Origin: Penium margaritaceum
Lineage: Eukaryota; Streptophyta; Zygnematophyceae; Desmidiales; Peniaceae
Length of the DNA: 64,000 nucleotides
Reading direction: 5' to 3'
NCBI GenBank assembly: GCA_023375785.1
Contig: SZWC01001202.1
Coordinates: forward strand, 208,820-272,819
Both the position numbers and the translations under genes were made by a program. The notes beneath the pieces are model-generated. The model saw nothing but the letters and a program-made list of their open reading frames with translations, searched no databases and had not been told where the DNA came from. The stretch's first letter is position 1; the number at the start of each line of letters is the position of its first letter. Below are positions 1 to 14,140 of this stretch, in pieces.

Positions 1-3000
1 AGGCATGTGTCACAAACCATGACCAAACGGATTTCACAGTGTGCGGGCAACGTTGAAATCTCATAACACGAGTCACAACTGGTCAGTGGGGGAGAATATG
101 GGTTCGGAACACTAGTTATCAACTAGCAAGTAGAAAGATTTTCAACAAGTAGTGGCACGATGTGGCTAGCGTGCACAATGACCAACCAAAGGATGCATAT
201 GTCACTGACTATAAACGAAGAAGTCCACTATGTGTGGTCAACATTGACAACTCATAACACGATTCATAAATGGTGAGAGGGAGATACAATAGTTTGGGAA
301 ACCTATGTATTGACTAGAAAGGACAAGGAACTTCAATACGTAGTGGCACGGTGTGGCAAATATGCACACCAAACAACCAAACTAGGCATATGTCACTGAC
401 CATGAGGAGAGAATTTCAATATGGGTGGTAAACGTTAACCAACCATAACACGAATCAAAAACAGTCAGGGGAGGAAAAAATGCTATGGGAATATCAGTTC
501 TCAACTAGCAAGTACAACGACCTTGAGTCAATAGTAGCACGGTGTGGCTACCATGCACAATGAACGACCAATGTAGGCATATGTACTGCCTTTGGCCAAA
601 GAGTCTTCTGTGTGTGGTCAACATTGACAACTCAGAATACGAGTCACAAATGGTCAGAGGGGAAAAGAATGGTTTGGGAACACCAAGTATCAAAAAGCAA
701 GCACAAGGAGCTTCAATACGTTGCGGCACTGTGTGGATACCATACACGATGACCAACCAAAGTAGGCATATGTCACTGACCATGACCAAACAATGGCACT
801 AAGTGTGGTAAACCTTGACAACTTATAACACGAGTCACAAATGGTCAGGGTGGAAGATAATGATTTGTGAATACTAGTTATTGACTAGCAAGTACAAATA
901 CCTTCAATATGTAGTGGCACAGTGTGGCTACAATGCACAGTGACCAACCAAAGCATGCATATGTCACTGACCATGACCAAACAATGGCACTAAGTGTGGT
1001 AAACCTTGACAACTTATAACACGAGTCACAAATGGTCAGGGTGGAAGATAATGATTTGTGAATACTAGTTATTGACTAGCAAGTACAAATACCTTCAATA
1101 TGTAGTGGCACAGTGTGGCTACAATGCACAGTGACCAACCAAAGCATGCATATGTCACTGACCATGAACAAAGAATCTCACTTCATGTGGTCAACATTTA
1201 CAACTCATAACACGAGTCATTGATAGTCAGAGGGGGTAACAATGGTTTGGGAACACTAGCTGTGAACAAGAAAGCACACAGACCTTCCAAATGTAATGAC
1301 ACAGCGTGGTAACAATGTACAGTGACAAACCAAAGTAGGCATGTGTCGCAAACCATGACCAAACGGATTTCACAGTGTGTGGTCAACGTTGAAAACTCAT
1401 GCCACGAGTCACAAGTGTTCTGTGGAGGAGGACATGGGTTGGGAAGACTAGTTATCAACTATCAAGTAGAAAGATTTTCAACAAGTAGTGGCACGGTGTG
1501 GCTAGTGTGCCCAATGACCAACCAAAGGATGCATATGTCACTGACTATGACTGAAGAAGTCCACTACGTGTGGTCAACATTGACAACTCATAAGACGAGT
1601 CACAAATGGTCAGAGGGAGAGACAATGGTTTGGGAACCCTGTGTATCAACTAGAAAGGACAAAGAACTTCAATACGTAGTGGCACCGTGTGGCTACTACC
1701 CACACCAAACAACCAAACTAGGCATATGTCACTGACCATGACCAGATGATTTCAATATGGGTGGTCAACGTTGACCAACCATAACACGACTCACAAACAG
1801 TCAGGGGCGGAAACAATGCTATGGGAATATCAGTTCTCAACTAGCAAGTACAACGACCTTCAGTCAGAAGTAGCACGGTGTGGCTACCGTGCACAATGAC
1901 CGACCAAAGAAGGCATATGTACTGCCTTTGACCAAAGAAATATGCTGTGTGTGGTCAACGTTGACAACCCATAATACGAGTCACAAATGGTCAGAGGGGG
2001 AAACAATGGTTTGGGAACACGGAGTATCAAATAGCAAGCACAAGGAGCTTCAATATGTTGGGGCACAGTGTGGATACCATGCACGATGACCAAGCAAAGT
2101 AGGCATATGTCACTGACCATGACGAAACAATGGCACTAAGTGTGGTAAACCTTGACAACTCATAACAGGAGTCATTAATGGTCAGGGTGGAAGACAATGG
2201 TTTGTGAATACTAGTTTTTGACTAGCAAGTACAAATACCTTCAGTATGTAGTGGCACAGTGTGGCTACAATGCACATTGACCAACCAAAGTATGCATATG
2301 TCACTGACCATGAACAAAGAATTTCACTTCATGTGGTCAACATTTACAGCTCACAACACAGGTCACAGATAGTCACAGGGGGCTAACAATGGTTTGGGAA
2401 AACTAGCTGTACACAAGAAAGCACAAAAACCTTCAATACGTAATGACACTGCGTGGTAACCATGTACAGTGACAACCCAAAGTAGGCATGTGTCACAAAC
2501 CATGACCAAACGGATTCCACAGTGTGTGGTCAATGTTGAAAACTCATAACACGAGTCACAAATGGTCAGTGGGGGAAACCATGGGTTGCGAACACTAGTT
2601 ATCAACTAGCAAGTCGAAATAACTTCAACAAGTACTGGCATGGTGTGGCTAGCGTGCACAGTGACCAACCAAAGGATGCATATGTCACTGACTATGAACG
2701 AAGAAGTCCACTATGTGTGGTCAACATTGACAACTCATAACCCGAGTCACAAATGGTCAGAGGGAGAGACAAACGTTTGGGAAACCTATGTATCAACTAT
2801 AAAGGACAAAGAACTTCAATACGTAGTGGTACAGTGTGGCTAATATGCACACCAAACAACCAAGCTAGGCATATGTCACTGACCATGACCAGGGAATTTC
2901 AATATGGGTGGTCAACGTTGACCAACCATAACACGAGACAAAAACGGTCTGGGGAGGAAACAATGCTATGGGAATATCAGTTCTCAACAAGAAGAATGAC

Positions 3001-5208
3001 CTTCCGTCAGTAGTAGCACGGCGTGGCAACCATGCTCAATGACCGACCAAAGTAGGCATATGTACTGCATTTTAGCACAGAAACCCGATGTGTGTGGTCA
3101 ACATTGACAACTCATAATACGAGTCACAAATGGTCACAGGGGAAAACAATGGTTTGGGAACACCGAGTATCAAATAGCAAGCACAAGGAGCTTCAAAACG
3201 TTGGGGCACAGTGTGGATACCATGCACGATGACCAACCAAAGTAGGCATATGTCATTGACCATGACCAAATAATGGCACTAAGTGTGGTAAGCCTTGACA
3301 ACTCATAACACGAGTCAGAAACGGTCAGGGTGGAAGATAATGGTTTGTGAATACTACTTATCTACTAACAAGTACAAATACATTCAATATGTAGTGGCAC
3401 AGTGTGGCTATAATGCACAGTGACCAACCAAAGTATGCATATGTCACTGACCATGAACAAAGAATTTCACTTCATGTGGTCAACATTTACAGCTCACAAC
3501 ACGGGGCACAGATAGTTAGAGGGGGCTAACAATGGTTTGGGAACACTAGCTGTACACAAGAAAGCACAAAGACCTTCGATACGTAATGACACTGTGTGGT
3601 AACCATGTACATTGACAAACCAAAGTAGGCATGTGTCACAAACCATGACCAAACGGATTTCACAGTGTGTGGTCAACGTTGAAAACTCATGCCACTAGTC
3701 ACAAGTGTTCTGTGGAGGAGACCATGGGTTGGGAAGACTAGTTATCAACAATCAAGTAGAAAGATTTTCAACAAGTAGTGGCACGGTGTGGATAGCGTGC
3801 ACAGTGACCAACCAAAGGATGCATATGTCGCTGACTATGACGGAAAAAGTCCATTATGTGTGGTCAACATTGACAACTCATAACACGAGTCACAAATGGT
3901 CAGAGGGAGATACAATGGTTTGAGAACCCTATGTATGAACTAGAAAGGACAAATAACTTCAATACATATTGGCACGGTGTGGCTAATATGCATACCAAAC
4001 AACCAAACTAGGCATATGTCATTGACCATGACCAGATATCTTCAATATGGGTGGTCAACGTTGACCAACCATAACACGAGACAAAAACGGTCAGGGGAGG
4101 AAACAATGCTATCGGAATATCAGTTCTCATTGAGAAAGTACAACGACCTTTCGTCAATAGTAGCACGGTGTGGCTACCATGCACAATGACCAACCAAAGT
4201 AGGCATATGTACTGCCTTTGACCAAAGAAATCCGCTGTGTGTGGTCAACGTTGACAACTCATAATACAAGTCACAACTAGTCTGAGGGGGAAACAATGGT
4301 TTGGGAACAAGGAGTATCAAATAGCAAGCACAAGGTGCTTCAATACGTTGTGGCACTATGTGGATACCATGCACGATGACCAACCAAAGTAGGTATATGT
4401 CACTGACCATGATAAAATAGTGGCACTCAGTGTGGTAAACCTTGACAACTCATAACACGAGTCATAAATGGTCAGGGTGGAATGTAATGGTTTGTGAATA
4501 CTAGTTATCCACTAGCAGGTACAAATACCTTCAATATGTAGTGGCACAGTGTGGCTACAATGCACTGCGACCAACCAAAGTATGCATATGTCACTGACCA
4601 TGAGCAAAGAATTTCACTACATGTGGTCAACATTTACAACTCACAACACGAGTCACTGATAGTTAGAGAGGGTAACAATGGTTTGGGAACACTAGCTGTC
4701 AACAAGGAAGCACTAAGACCTTTCATACATAATGACACCGCGTGGTAACCATGTATAGTGACAAACCAAAGTAGGCATGTGTCACAAACCATGACCAAAC
4801 GGATTTCACAGTGTGTGGTCAACATTGAAAACTCATAACACGAGTCACAAATGGTAGTGGGGAAGACCATGGTTTGCGAATACTATTTATCAACTAGCAA
4901 GGAGGAAGATTTTCAACAAGTAGTGGCACGGTGTGGCTAGCGTGCAGAGTGACCAACCAAAGGATGCATATGTCACTGACTATGACCGAAGAAGTCCACT
5001 ATGTGTGGTCAACATCGACAACTCATAACACGAGTCACAAATGGTCATAGGGAGAGAAAATGGTTTGCGAACCCTGTGTTTCAACTAGAAAGGACAAAGA
5101 ACTTCAATATGTAGTGGCACGGTGTGGCTACTATGCACACCAAATAACCAAACTAGGCATATGTCACTGACCATGCCCAGATAACTTCAATATGGGTGGT
5201 CAACGTTG
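1..5208 (+). repeat. Satellite array, forward, with six-monomer higher-order repeat
   Basis: Tandem monomers of 189-192 bp share a core with CATATGTCACTGACCATGAC, GGTCAACGTTGAC and ATGACCAACCAAAG. Six monomer classes follow in fixed order. They can be told apart just after the CATATGT or CATGTGT core: A reads CACAAACCATGACCAAACGG, B has GACTATGA plus GAAGAAGTCC, C has TTTCAATATGGGTGG, D has ACTGCCTTTGACC, E has AATGGCACTAAGTG, and F has GAACAAAGAATTTCAC. Class A starts near 1, 1336, 2484, 3628 and 4773, so the unit is about 1,145 bp. The first interval is one monomer longer because of a local duplication. Short open frames on both strands repeat with the monomer and are not genes. Non-coding satellite; centromeric or pericentromeric function is inference. 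Confidence 0.95.
765..1146 (+). repeat. Near-identical neighbouring duplication of one class-E monomer
   Basis: Two adjacent monomers of 191 bp look identical or nearly so (compare the CATGACCAAACAATGG motif at 781 and 972), whereas other class-E copies differ at many positions. This breaks the six-monomer order by inserting one extra monomer and points to recent unequal exchange or slippage by a single unit. Confidence 0.85.
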
Positions 5209-5526
5209 AACACCATGTACGCTGGCTTAGTGTTTATAGAGTTAGATTCTGCAGCGGTAGGTCCTGTGTTTGAATCCTCAAAATAGAAAAGGCTCGCGAC
5301 CTTTGGGGGGGGGGGACGGCCGTGTTGTGATACCTCAACTCTACCTTCGAGCCTAAGCCGTGGGCGGGAAGGGGGGCTGTCATAATGCGGTCGCAAATCT
5401 GTCCTCCAGGTCGTCCACGGAACATCCCTCTAGGCGGGTGGGAGGAAGTATTATAGTGAAGACACCTACGCGTAACAAATCAACAAAAATGGACCTGGTA
5501 TCAAAGGGAGAAACCTTTAGCTATTT
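5209..5526 (+). repeat. Non-satellite block, copy 1 (short form, tRNA-like head, G tract)
   Basis: The satellite stops after CAACGTTGA and resumes near TTATTGACTAG. The block begins at its tRNA-like part: TGGCTTAGTG resembles an A box and GTTTGAATCC a B box, about 40 bases apart. Then come an 11-G tract (5305-5315) and a GC-rich tail. It lacks the roughly 230-bp AT-rich upstream part present in the three other copies, so it starts about where a tRNA-derived SINE would start. No A-tail or target duplication was found. It may be a SINE or only a truncated copy of the longer block. Confidence 0.6.
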
Positions 5527-8500
5527 ATTGACTAGGAAGTACAAACAATTTAAACAAGTAGTGGAACGGTGTGGCTACCATGCACAATGACCAACCAGAT
5601 TAGGCATGTGCCACTTACCATGACCAGATAACTTTACTATGTGTGGTCAACGTTCACAACCCATAATACGGGTCACGAATTGTCAGAGGGGGAAACAATG
5701 GTTTGGGAATACTAGATACAAAGTAGCAAGTACAACGACCTTCAGTCAGTAGTAGCATGGTGTGGCTATCATGCACAATGACCGACCAAAGTAGGCATGT
5801 GTACTGCCTTTGACCAAAGAAATCCACTTTGTTTGGTCAACGTTGACAACTCATAAAACGAGTCACAAATGGTCAGAGGGGGAAACAATGGTTTGGGAAT
5901 ACCAAGTTTCAACTAGCAAGCACAAAGAGCTTCAATACGTTGTGGCACGGTATGGATACCATGCACGATGACCAACCAAAGTAGGCATATGTCACTGACC
6001 ATGACCAAATAATGGCACTAAGTGTGGTAAACCTTGACAACTCATAACACGAGTCACAAATGGTCAGAGTGGAAGATAATGGTTTGTCAATACTAGTTCT
6101 CGACAATAAAGTACAAATACCTTCAATATGTAGTGGCACAGTGTGGCTACAATGCACAGTAACCAACCAAAGTATGCATATGTCACTGACCATGAACAAA
6201 GAATTTCACGTCATGTGCTCAATGTTGACAACTCACAGCACGGGTCACATATAGTCAGAGGGGGCTAACAATGGTTTGGGAACACTAGCTTTAAAAAAGA
6301 AAGCACAAAGACCTTCGATACGTAATGACACGGCGTGGTAACCATGAACAGTGACAACCCAAAGTAGGCATGTGTCACAAACCATGACCAAACGGATTTC
6401 ACGGTGTGTGGTCAATATTGAAAACTCATAACACGAGTCACAAATCGTCAGTGGGGGAAACCATGGGTTGGGAACTCTAGTTGTCAACAAGCAAGTAAAA
6501 AACATTTCAACAAGTAGTGGGACGGTGTGGCTAGCGTGCACAGTGACCAACCAAAGGATGCACACGTCACTGACTATGACTGAAGAAGTCCACTATGCAT
6601 GGTGAACATTGACAACTCATAACACGAGTCACAAATGGTCAGAGGGAGAGACAATAATTTGGGAACCCTATGTATCGACTAGAATGGACAAAGAACTTCA
6701 ATACGTAGTGGCATGGTGTGGGTACTATGCACACCAAACAACCAGACTAGGCATATGTCACTGACCATGATGAAAGAATTTCAATATGGGTGGTCAACAT
6801 TCACTAACCATAACATGAGCCACAAAGGGTTAGAGGGGGAAACAATGGTATGTGAATATCAGATCTCAACGAGCAAGTACAGAGACCTTCAATCAGTATA
6901 AGCACGGGGTGGCTACCATGCACAATGACCGACCAAAGTAGGCATATGTACTACCCTGACCAAAGAAATCCGTTGTGTGTGGTCAGCATTGACAACTCAT
7001 AACAGGAGTCACAAATGGTCAGAGGGGGAGACAATGGTTTGGGAACACCAGGTATCAGCTAGCAAGCACAAGGACCTTCAATAAGGTGTGGCACGGTGTG
7101 GATACCATGCACGATGACCAACCATAGTAGGCATATGTCACTGACAATGACCAGATAATGTCACTAAGTGTGGTAAAACTTGATAAGTCATAACACGAGT
7201 CACAAATGGTCAGGGTGGAAGACAATGGGTTGTGAATACTAGTTATCGACTAGCAAGTACAAAGACCTTCAATATGTAGTGGCACAGTGTTGCTAGCATG
7301 CACAGGGACCAACCAAAGTCTGCATATGTCACTGACCATGACCAACGAATTTCACTTCTTCTGGTCAGCGTTGACAACTCACAACACGAGTCACTGATAG
7401 TCAGAGGGGGTAACAATGGAGTAGGAACACTAGCTATCAACTAGAAAGCACAAAGACCTTTGATACGTAGTGACACGGCATGGTAACCACGTACAGTGAC
7501 AAACCAAAGTAGGCATTTTTCACAAACCATGACCAAACGGATTTCACAGTGTGTGGTCAACGTTGAAAACTCATAAAACGAGTCACAAATGGTCAGTGGG
7601 GGAAACCATGGGTTGGGAACACTAGTTATCAACTAGCAAGTTGAAATATTTTCAGCAAGTAGTAACACGGTGTGGCTAGCATCCACAGTGACCAACCAAA
7701 GGATGCATATGTCACTGACTATAACTGAAGAAGTCCACTATGTGTGGTCAGCATGGACAACTCATAACACGAGTCAGAAATGGTCCGAGGGAGAGACAAT
7801 GGTTTGGGAACCCTATGTATCAACATGAAAGGAAAAAGAACTTCAATACGTAGTGGCACGGTGTGGCTTATATGCACACCAAACACTAGGCATATGTCAC
7901 TGACCATGACCAAAGAATTTCAATATGGGTGGTCAACGTTGACCAACCATAACACGAGTCACAAACAGTAAAGGGAGGAAACAATGATATGGGAATATCC
8001 ATTCTCAACTAGCTAGTACAATGACCTTCAGTCAGTATTAGCACGGTGTGGCTACCATGCACAATGCCCGACCAAAGCACGCATATGTACTGCCTTTGAC
8101 CAAAGAAATCCGTTGTGTGTGGTCAACGTTGACAACTCATAATACGAGTAACATCTGGTCGGAGGGGAAGACAATGGTTTGGGAACACCGAATATCAAAT
8201 AGCAAGCACAAGGAGCTTCAATACGTTGTGGCACAGTGTGGATACCATGCACGATGACCAACCAAGGTAGGCATATGTCACTGACCATGACCAAATAATG
8301 GCAGTAAGTGTGGTAAACCTTGACAACTCATAACACGAGTCACAAATGGTCATGGTGGAAGATAATGGTTTTGTGAACACTAGTTATAAAATAGCAAGAA
8401 CAAATACCTTCAATATGTACTGGCACAGTGTGGCTATAATGCACAGTGACCAACAAAAGTATGCATATGTCACTGACCATGAACAAAGAATTTCACTTCA

Positions 8501-10261
8501 TGTGGTCAACATTTACAACTCACAACACAGGTGACAGATAGTCAGAGGGGGCTAAAAATGGTTTGGGAACACTAGCTGTCAACAAGAAAGCACAAAGACC
8601 TTCGATATGTAATGACACAGTGTGGTAACCATGTAAAGTGACAAACCAAAGTAGACATGTGTCACAAACCATGACCAAACGGATTTCACAATGTGTGGTC
8701 AACGTTGACAACTCATAACACGAGTCACAAATGGTCAGTGGGGGAAACCATGGGTTGGGACCACTAGTTGTCAGCTAGCAAGTAGAAAGATTTTCAACAA
8801 GTAGAAGCACGGTGTGGCTAGTGTGCACAGTGACCAACCAAAGGATGCATATGTCACTGACTATGAACGACAAAGTCCACTATGTGTGGTCAACATTGAC
8901 AACTCACAACACGGGTCACAAATGGTCAGAGAGAGAGGCAATGGTTTGGGAACAATATGTATCCACTAGAAAGAATAAGGAACTTCAATACGTAGTGGCA
9001 CGGTGTGGCAAATATGCACACCATATAACCAAACTAGGCATATGTCAGTGACCATGACGAGAGAATTTCAACATGGGTGGTCAACGTTGACCAACCATAA
9101 CACGAAAGCTGCTGTGTGTGGTCAACATTGACAACTCATAATACGAGTCACAAATGGTTCAGAGGGGGAAACAATGGTTTGGGAATACCAAGTATCAAAA
9201 AGCAAGCACAAGGAGCTTCAATATGTTGTGGCACGGTGTGGATACCATGCACGATGACCAACCAAAGTAGGCATATGTCACTGACCATGACCAAATAATG
9301 GCACTCAGTGTGGTAAACCTTGACACCTCATAACACGATTCACAAATGGTTAGGATGGAAGATAATGGGTTGTGAATACGAGTTATTGACTAGCAAGTAC
9401 AAATATATAGTGGCACAGTGTGGCTACGATGCACAATGACCAACCAAAGTATGCATATATCACGGACCATGAACAAAGAGTTTCACTTCAGATGGTCAGC
9501 GTTGACAACTCACAACACGAGTCACTGATAGTCAGAGGGGGTAACAATGGTTTGGGAACACTAGCTATCAACTAGAAAGCACAAAGACCTTCAATACGTA
9601 GTGACACGGCGTGGTAACCACGTACTGTGACAAACCAAACTAGGCATATGTCACTGACAATGAACAAAGAATTCCACTTCATGTGGTCAACATTTACAAC
9701 TCACAACACGAGTCACTGATAGTCAGAGGGGGTAACAATGGTTTGGGAACACTAGCTATCAACTAGAAAGCACAAAGACCTTCAATACGTAGTGACACGG
9801 CGTGGTAACCACGTACTGTGACAAACCAAACTAGGCATATGTCACTAACCATGACCAAAGAGTTTCAATAAGGGTGATCAACGCTCGCAACCCATTACAT
9901 GGGTCACAAATGGTCAGAGGGGGAAAACATGGTTTCAAAACACTATGTATCTTCTAGCAAGTCCAAATAATTTTTGTATGTATTCGCACGGTGTGGCTAC
10001 CGTGCACAACGACCTACCCAAGTAGGCATACATCACTGCTCATGACCAAAGAAGTTTAGTGTGTGTGGTCAACGTTCACAACTCATAATACAAGTCAAAA
10101 ATGGGCTGAGGGATAAACAATGGTTTGGGAATACTCGGTATCGACTAGCAAGTCAAAATACCTTCGATAAGTGGTGGTAGGCTGTGGTTACCATACACAA
10201 TGACCAACCAAAGTATGCTTGTGTCATGGAATATCATAAAAAAAGTTTCACTGTGTGTAGT
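5527..10261 (+). repeat. Satellite array, forward
   Basis: The same monomer family continues. The first monomer after the block is an unusual class (GGCATGTGCCACTTACCATG), seen again right after the other three blocks. Regular A-F order resumes afterwards. Near 9505-9840 a stretch of about 190 bp is duplicated almost exactly next to itself. The last two monomers before 10262 (about 9850-10260) are divergent and recur before the blocks at 13611 and 24527. No gene is seen. Confidence 0.92.
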
Positions 10262-10807
10262 CCACTCTCCTTCTGACGGCAGGTCAATCGGAGCAATGGT
10301 TGAGAGATTATTCAAGCTCATAGTTACAAAATTTGAAATTCCGTCTGCGTCAATCTTTTTATGATTCAACTTACTTTGTTATCATTCATACTTTTGAAAA
10401 CTACCCTCTAATCTTACACCCCCTTATTCTATGCCTTTTACCCATAGGAACCCTTATGATGTTATTTGGACATCATATGAACACCATGTGCGCTGGCTTA
10501 GTGTTTATAGAGTTAGATTCTGGAGCGGTCGGTCCTGGATTTGCATCATCGTACGCGTAATATAAAATAGGCTCGCGACCTTGGGCGGGGGGGGGGGGGG
10601 GGGGCGGCCGTGTTGTGATACCTCAACTCTACCTTCAAGCCTAGGCTGTGGGGGGGTAGGGGGTGTCATAATGCACTCGACAATCTGTTCTCCAGGTCGT
10701 CCACGAAACATCCCTCTAGGGGGGTGGGAGGGAGTATTCCAGTTAAGACCCCTACGCGTAACAAATCAACAAAAACTGACCTGATGTCAAAGGGAGAAAC
10801 CTTTTGC
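10262..10807 (+). repeat. Non-satellite block, copy 2 (long form)
   Basis: About 545 bp of non-satellite DNA. An AT-rich upstream part of about 230 bp is followed by the tRNA-like head (A-box-like TGGCTTAGTG near 10494), an 18-G run (10587-10604), a GC-rich tail with further G runs, and ACGCGTAACAAATCAAC before satellite resumes. In this copy the B-box-like stretch is less well kept than in copies 1 and 3. Both flanking satellite junctions match those of copies 3 and 4. Confidence 0.75.
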
Positions 10808-13610
10808 TATTTATTGACTAGCAAGTACAAAGAATTCAAACAAGCAGTGGAACCGTGTGGCTAGGATGCACAATGACCAACCAGATTAGGCATGTGCCAC
10901 TTACCATGACCAAATAATTTTACTATGTGTGCTCAACGTTCACAACCCATGATTGGGGTCAGGAATTGTCAGAGGGGGAAACAATGGTTTGGGAATACTA
11001 GATACCAACTAGCAAGTACAACGCCCTTCAATCAGTAGTAGCACGGTGTGGCTACCATGCACAATGACCGACCAAAGTAGGCATATGTACTGCCTTTGAC
11101 CAAAGAAATCTGCTGTGTGTGATCAACGTTGACAACTCATAATACGAGTCACAAATGGTCACAGGGGGAAACAAAGGGTTGGGAACACCAAGTATCAAAT
11201 AGAAAGCACAAGGAGCTTCAATACGTTGTGGCACGGTATGGATACCATGCACGATGACCAACCAAAGTAGGCATATGTTACTGACCATGCCCAAATAACG
11301 GCACTAAGTGCGGTTAACATTGACAACTCATAGCACGAGTCACAAATGGTCAGGGTGGAATGTAATGGTTTGTGAGTACTAGTTATCAACTAACAAGTAC
11401 AAATACCTTCAATATGTAGTGGCACAGTGTGGCTACAGTGCACAGTGACCAACCAAAGTATGCATATGTCACTGACAATGAACAAAGAATTCCACTTCAT
11501 GTGGTCAACATTTACAACTCACAACACGGGTCACAGATAGTCAGAGGGGGCTAACAATGGTTTGGGAATACTAGCTGTCAACAAGAAAGCACAAAGACCT
11601 TCGATACGTAATGACATGGCGTGGTAACCATGTACAGTAACAAACCAAAGTAGGCATGTGTCACAAACCATGACCAAACGGATTTGACAGTGTGTGGTCA
11701 ACGGTGAAAACTCATAACTCGAGTCACAACTGATCAGTAGGGGAAACCATGGGTTGGGAACACTAATTATCAACTAGCAAGTAGAAAGATTTTTAGCAAG
11801 TAGTGGCACGGTGTGGCTAGTGTGCACAGTGACCAACCAAAGGATGCATATGTCACTGACTATGACCGACGAAGTCCACTATGTGTGGTCAACATTGACA
11901 ACTCCACCACGATTCACAAGTGGTCAGAGAGAGAGACAATGGTTTGAGAACCCTATGTATCCACTAGAAAGGACAACGAACTTCAATACGCAGTGGCACG
12001 GTATGGCTAATACGCACACCAAACAACCAAACTAGGCATATGTCACTGACCATGACGAGAGAATTTCAATATGTGTGGTCAACGTTGACCAACCATAACA
12101 CGAGTAGAAAACGGTGAGGGGAGGAAACAATGCTATGGGAATATCAGTTATCAACTAGCAAGTACAACGACCTTCAGTCAGTAGTAGCACGGTGTGGCTA
12201 CCATGCACAATGAACGACCAAAGTAGGCATATGTACTGCCTTTGACCAAAGAAATTTGCTGTGTGTGGTCAACATTGACAACTCATAATATGAGTCACAA
12301 ATGGTCAGAGGGGGAGACAATGGTTTGGGAACCCTATGTATCGACTAGAAAGGACAAAGAACTTCAATATGTAGTGGCACGGTATGGCTAATATGCACAC
12401 CGAACAGCCAAACTAGGCATATGTCACTGACCATGACGAAGGAATTTCAATATGGGTGGTCAACGTTGACCAACCATGACACGAGACAAAAACTGTCAGG
12501 AGTGGAAACAATGCTACGGAGATATCAGTTATCAACGAAAAAGTACAACGAACTCAGTCAGTAGTAGCATGGCGTGGCAACCATGCACAATGACCGACCA
12601 AAGTGGGCATACGTACTGCCTTTGAGCAAGGAAACCCGCTGTGTGTGGTCAACATTGACAACTCATAATACTGGTCACAAATGGTCAGAGGGGAAAACAA
12701 TGGGTTGGGAACACCAAGTATCAAATAGCAAGCACAAGGAGCTTCAATATTTTGTGGCACGGTGTGGATACCATGCACGATGACCAACCAAATTAGGCAT
12801 ATGTCACTGACCATGACCAAATAATGGCACGAAGTGTGGTAAACCTTGACAACTCATAACAAGAGTCACAAGTGGTCAGGGTGGAATAAAATGGTTTGTG
12901 AATACTAGTTATCCACTAGCAAGTACAAATACCTTCAATATGTAGTGGCACAGTATGGCTACAATGCACTGTGACCAACCAAAGTATGCATATGTGACTG
13001 ACCATGAACAAAGAATTTCACTTCATGTGCTCAACATTTACAACTCACAACACGGATCAGTGATAGTGAGAGGTGGCCAACAATGGTTTGGGAACACTGT
13101 CTGTCAACAAGAAAGCACAGACACCTTCGATATGTAATGAGACGGCATGGTAACCATGTACAGTGACAACCCAAAGTAGGCATGTGTCACAAACCATGAC
13201 CAAACCGATTTCACGGTGTGTGGTCAACATTGAAAACTCATAACACGAGTCACAAATGGTCAGTGGGGGAAGACATGGTTTCAAAACACTATGTATCTTC
13301 TAGCAAGTACAAATATTTTTGTATGTATTGGCACGGTGTAGCTACCGTGCACAACGACCTACCCAAGTAGGCATACGTCACAGCTCACGACCAAAGAAGG
13401 TTAGTGTGTGTGGTCAACGTTCACAACTCATAATACAAGTCAAAAATGGAAAGAGGGAGAAACAATGGTTTGGGAATACTCGGTATCGACTAGCAGGTAC
13501 AAAGACCTTCGATAAGTGGTGGCACGGTGTGGCTACCATGAACAATGACCAACCAAAGTATGCCTGTGTCACTGAATATCATAAAAAGAGTTTCACTGTG
13601 TGTAGTCAAC
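10808..13610 (+). repeat. Satellite array, forward
   Basis: About fourteen monomers. They start with the block-associated class and end with the two divergent monomers that precede each long block. A-F order is recognisable in between. No gene is seen. Confidence 0.92.
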
Positions 13611-14140
13611 TTTCCTTCTTACGGCTGGTCAATCGGAGCAATGGTTGAGGGTTTATTCTAGCTGAAAGTTGCATGTTTTAAATCTGTCTGCGTCAATCTT
13701 TATATGATTAAACTAACTTTCTTATCATTCATACTTTTCAAAACTACCCTCTAATCTTACACCCCCTTATGTTATGGCCTTTACCCATGGGAACCCTTAT
13801 AATTTCATTTGGACATCATATGAACACCATGTGCGCTGGCTTATTGTTTATACAGTTAGATAATAGAGCGGTAGGTCCTGGGTTTGAATCCTCATACGCG
13901 CAATATAGAATAGGCTCCCGACCTGGGGGGGGGGGGCGGCCGTGTTGTGATACCTCAACTCTACCTTCAATTCTAAGCCGTGGGGGGTAGGGGGCCGTCA
14001 TAATGCAGTCGCAAATCTGTCTTCCAGGTAGTCCACAGAACATCCCTCTAGGGGGGTGGGAGGGAGTTTTCCAGTGAAGACACCTACGCGTAACAAATCA
14101 ACAAAAACCAATCTGGTGTCAAAGGGAGAAACCTTTTGCT
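13611..14140 (+). repeat. Non-satellite block, copy 3 (long form)
   Basis: Same organisation as copy 2: AT-rich part, tRNA-like head with GGGTTTGAATCC as the best B-box match of the four copies, a 12-G tract (13925-13936), a GC-rich tail and ACGCGTAACAAATCAAC. Differences from copy 2 are scattered, so these are old copies. Matching flanks on both sides argue for spread by satellite amplification and not by separate insertions. Confidence 0.75.
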
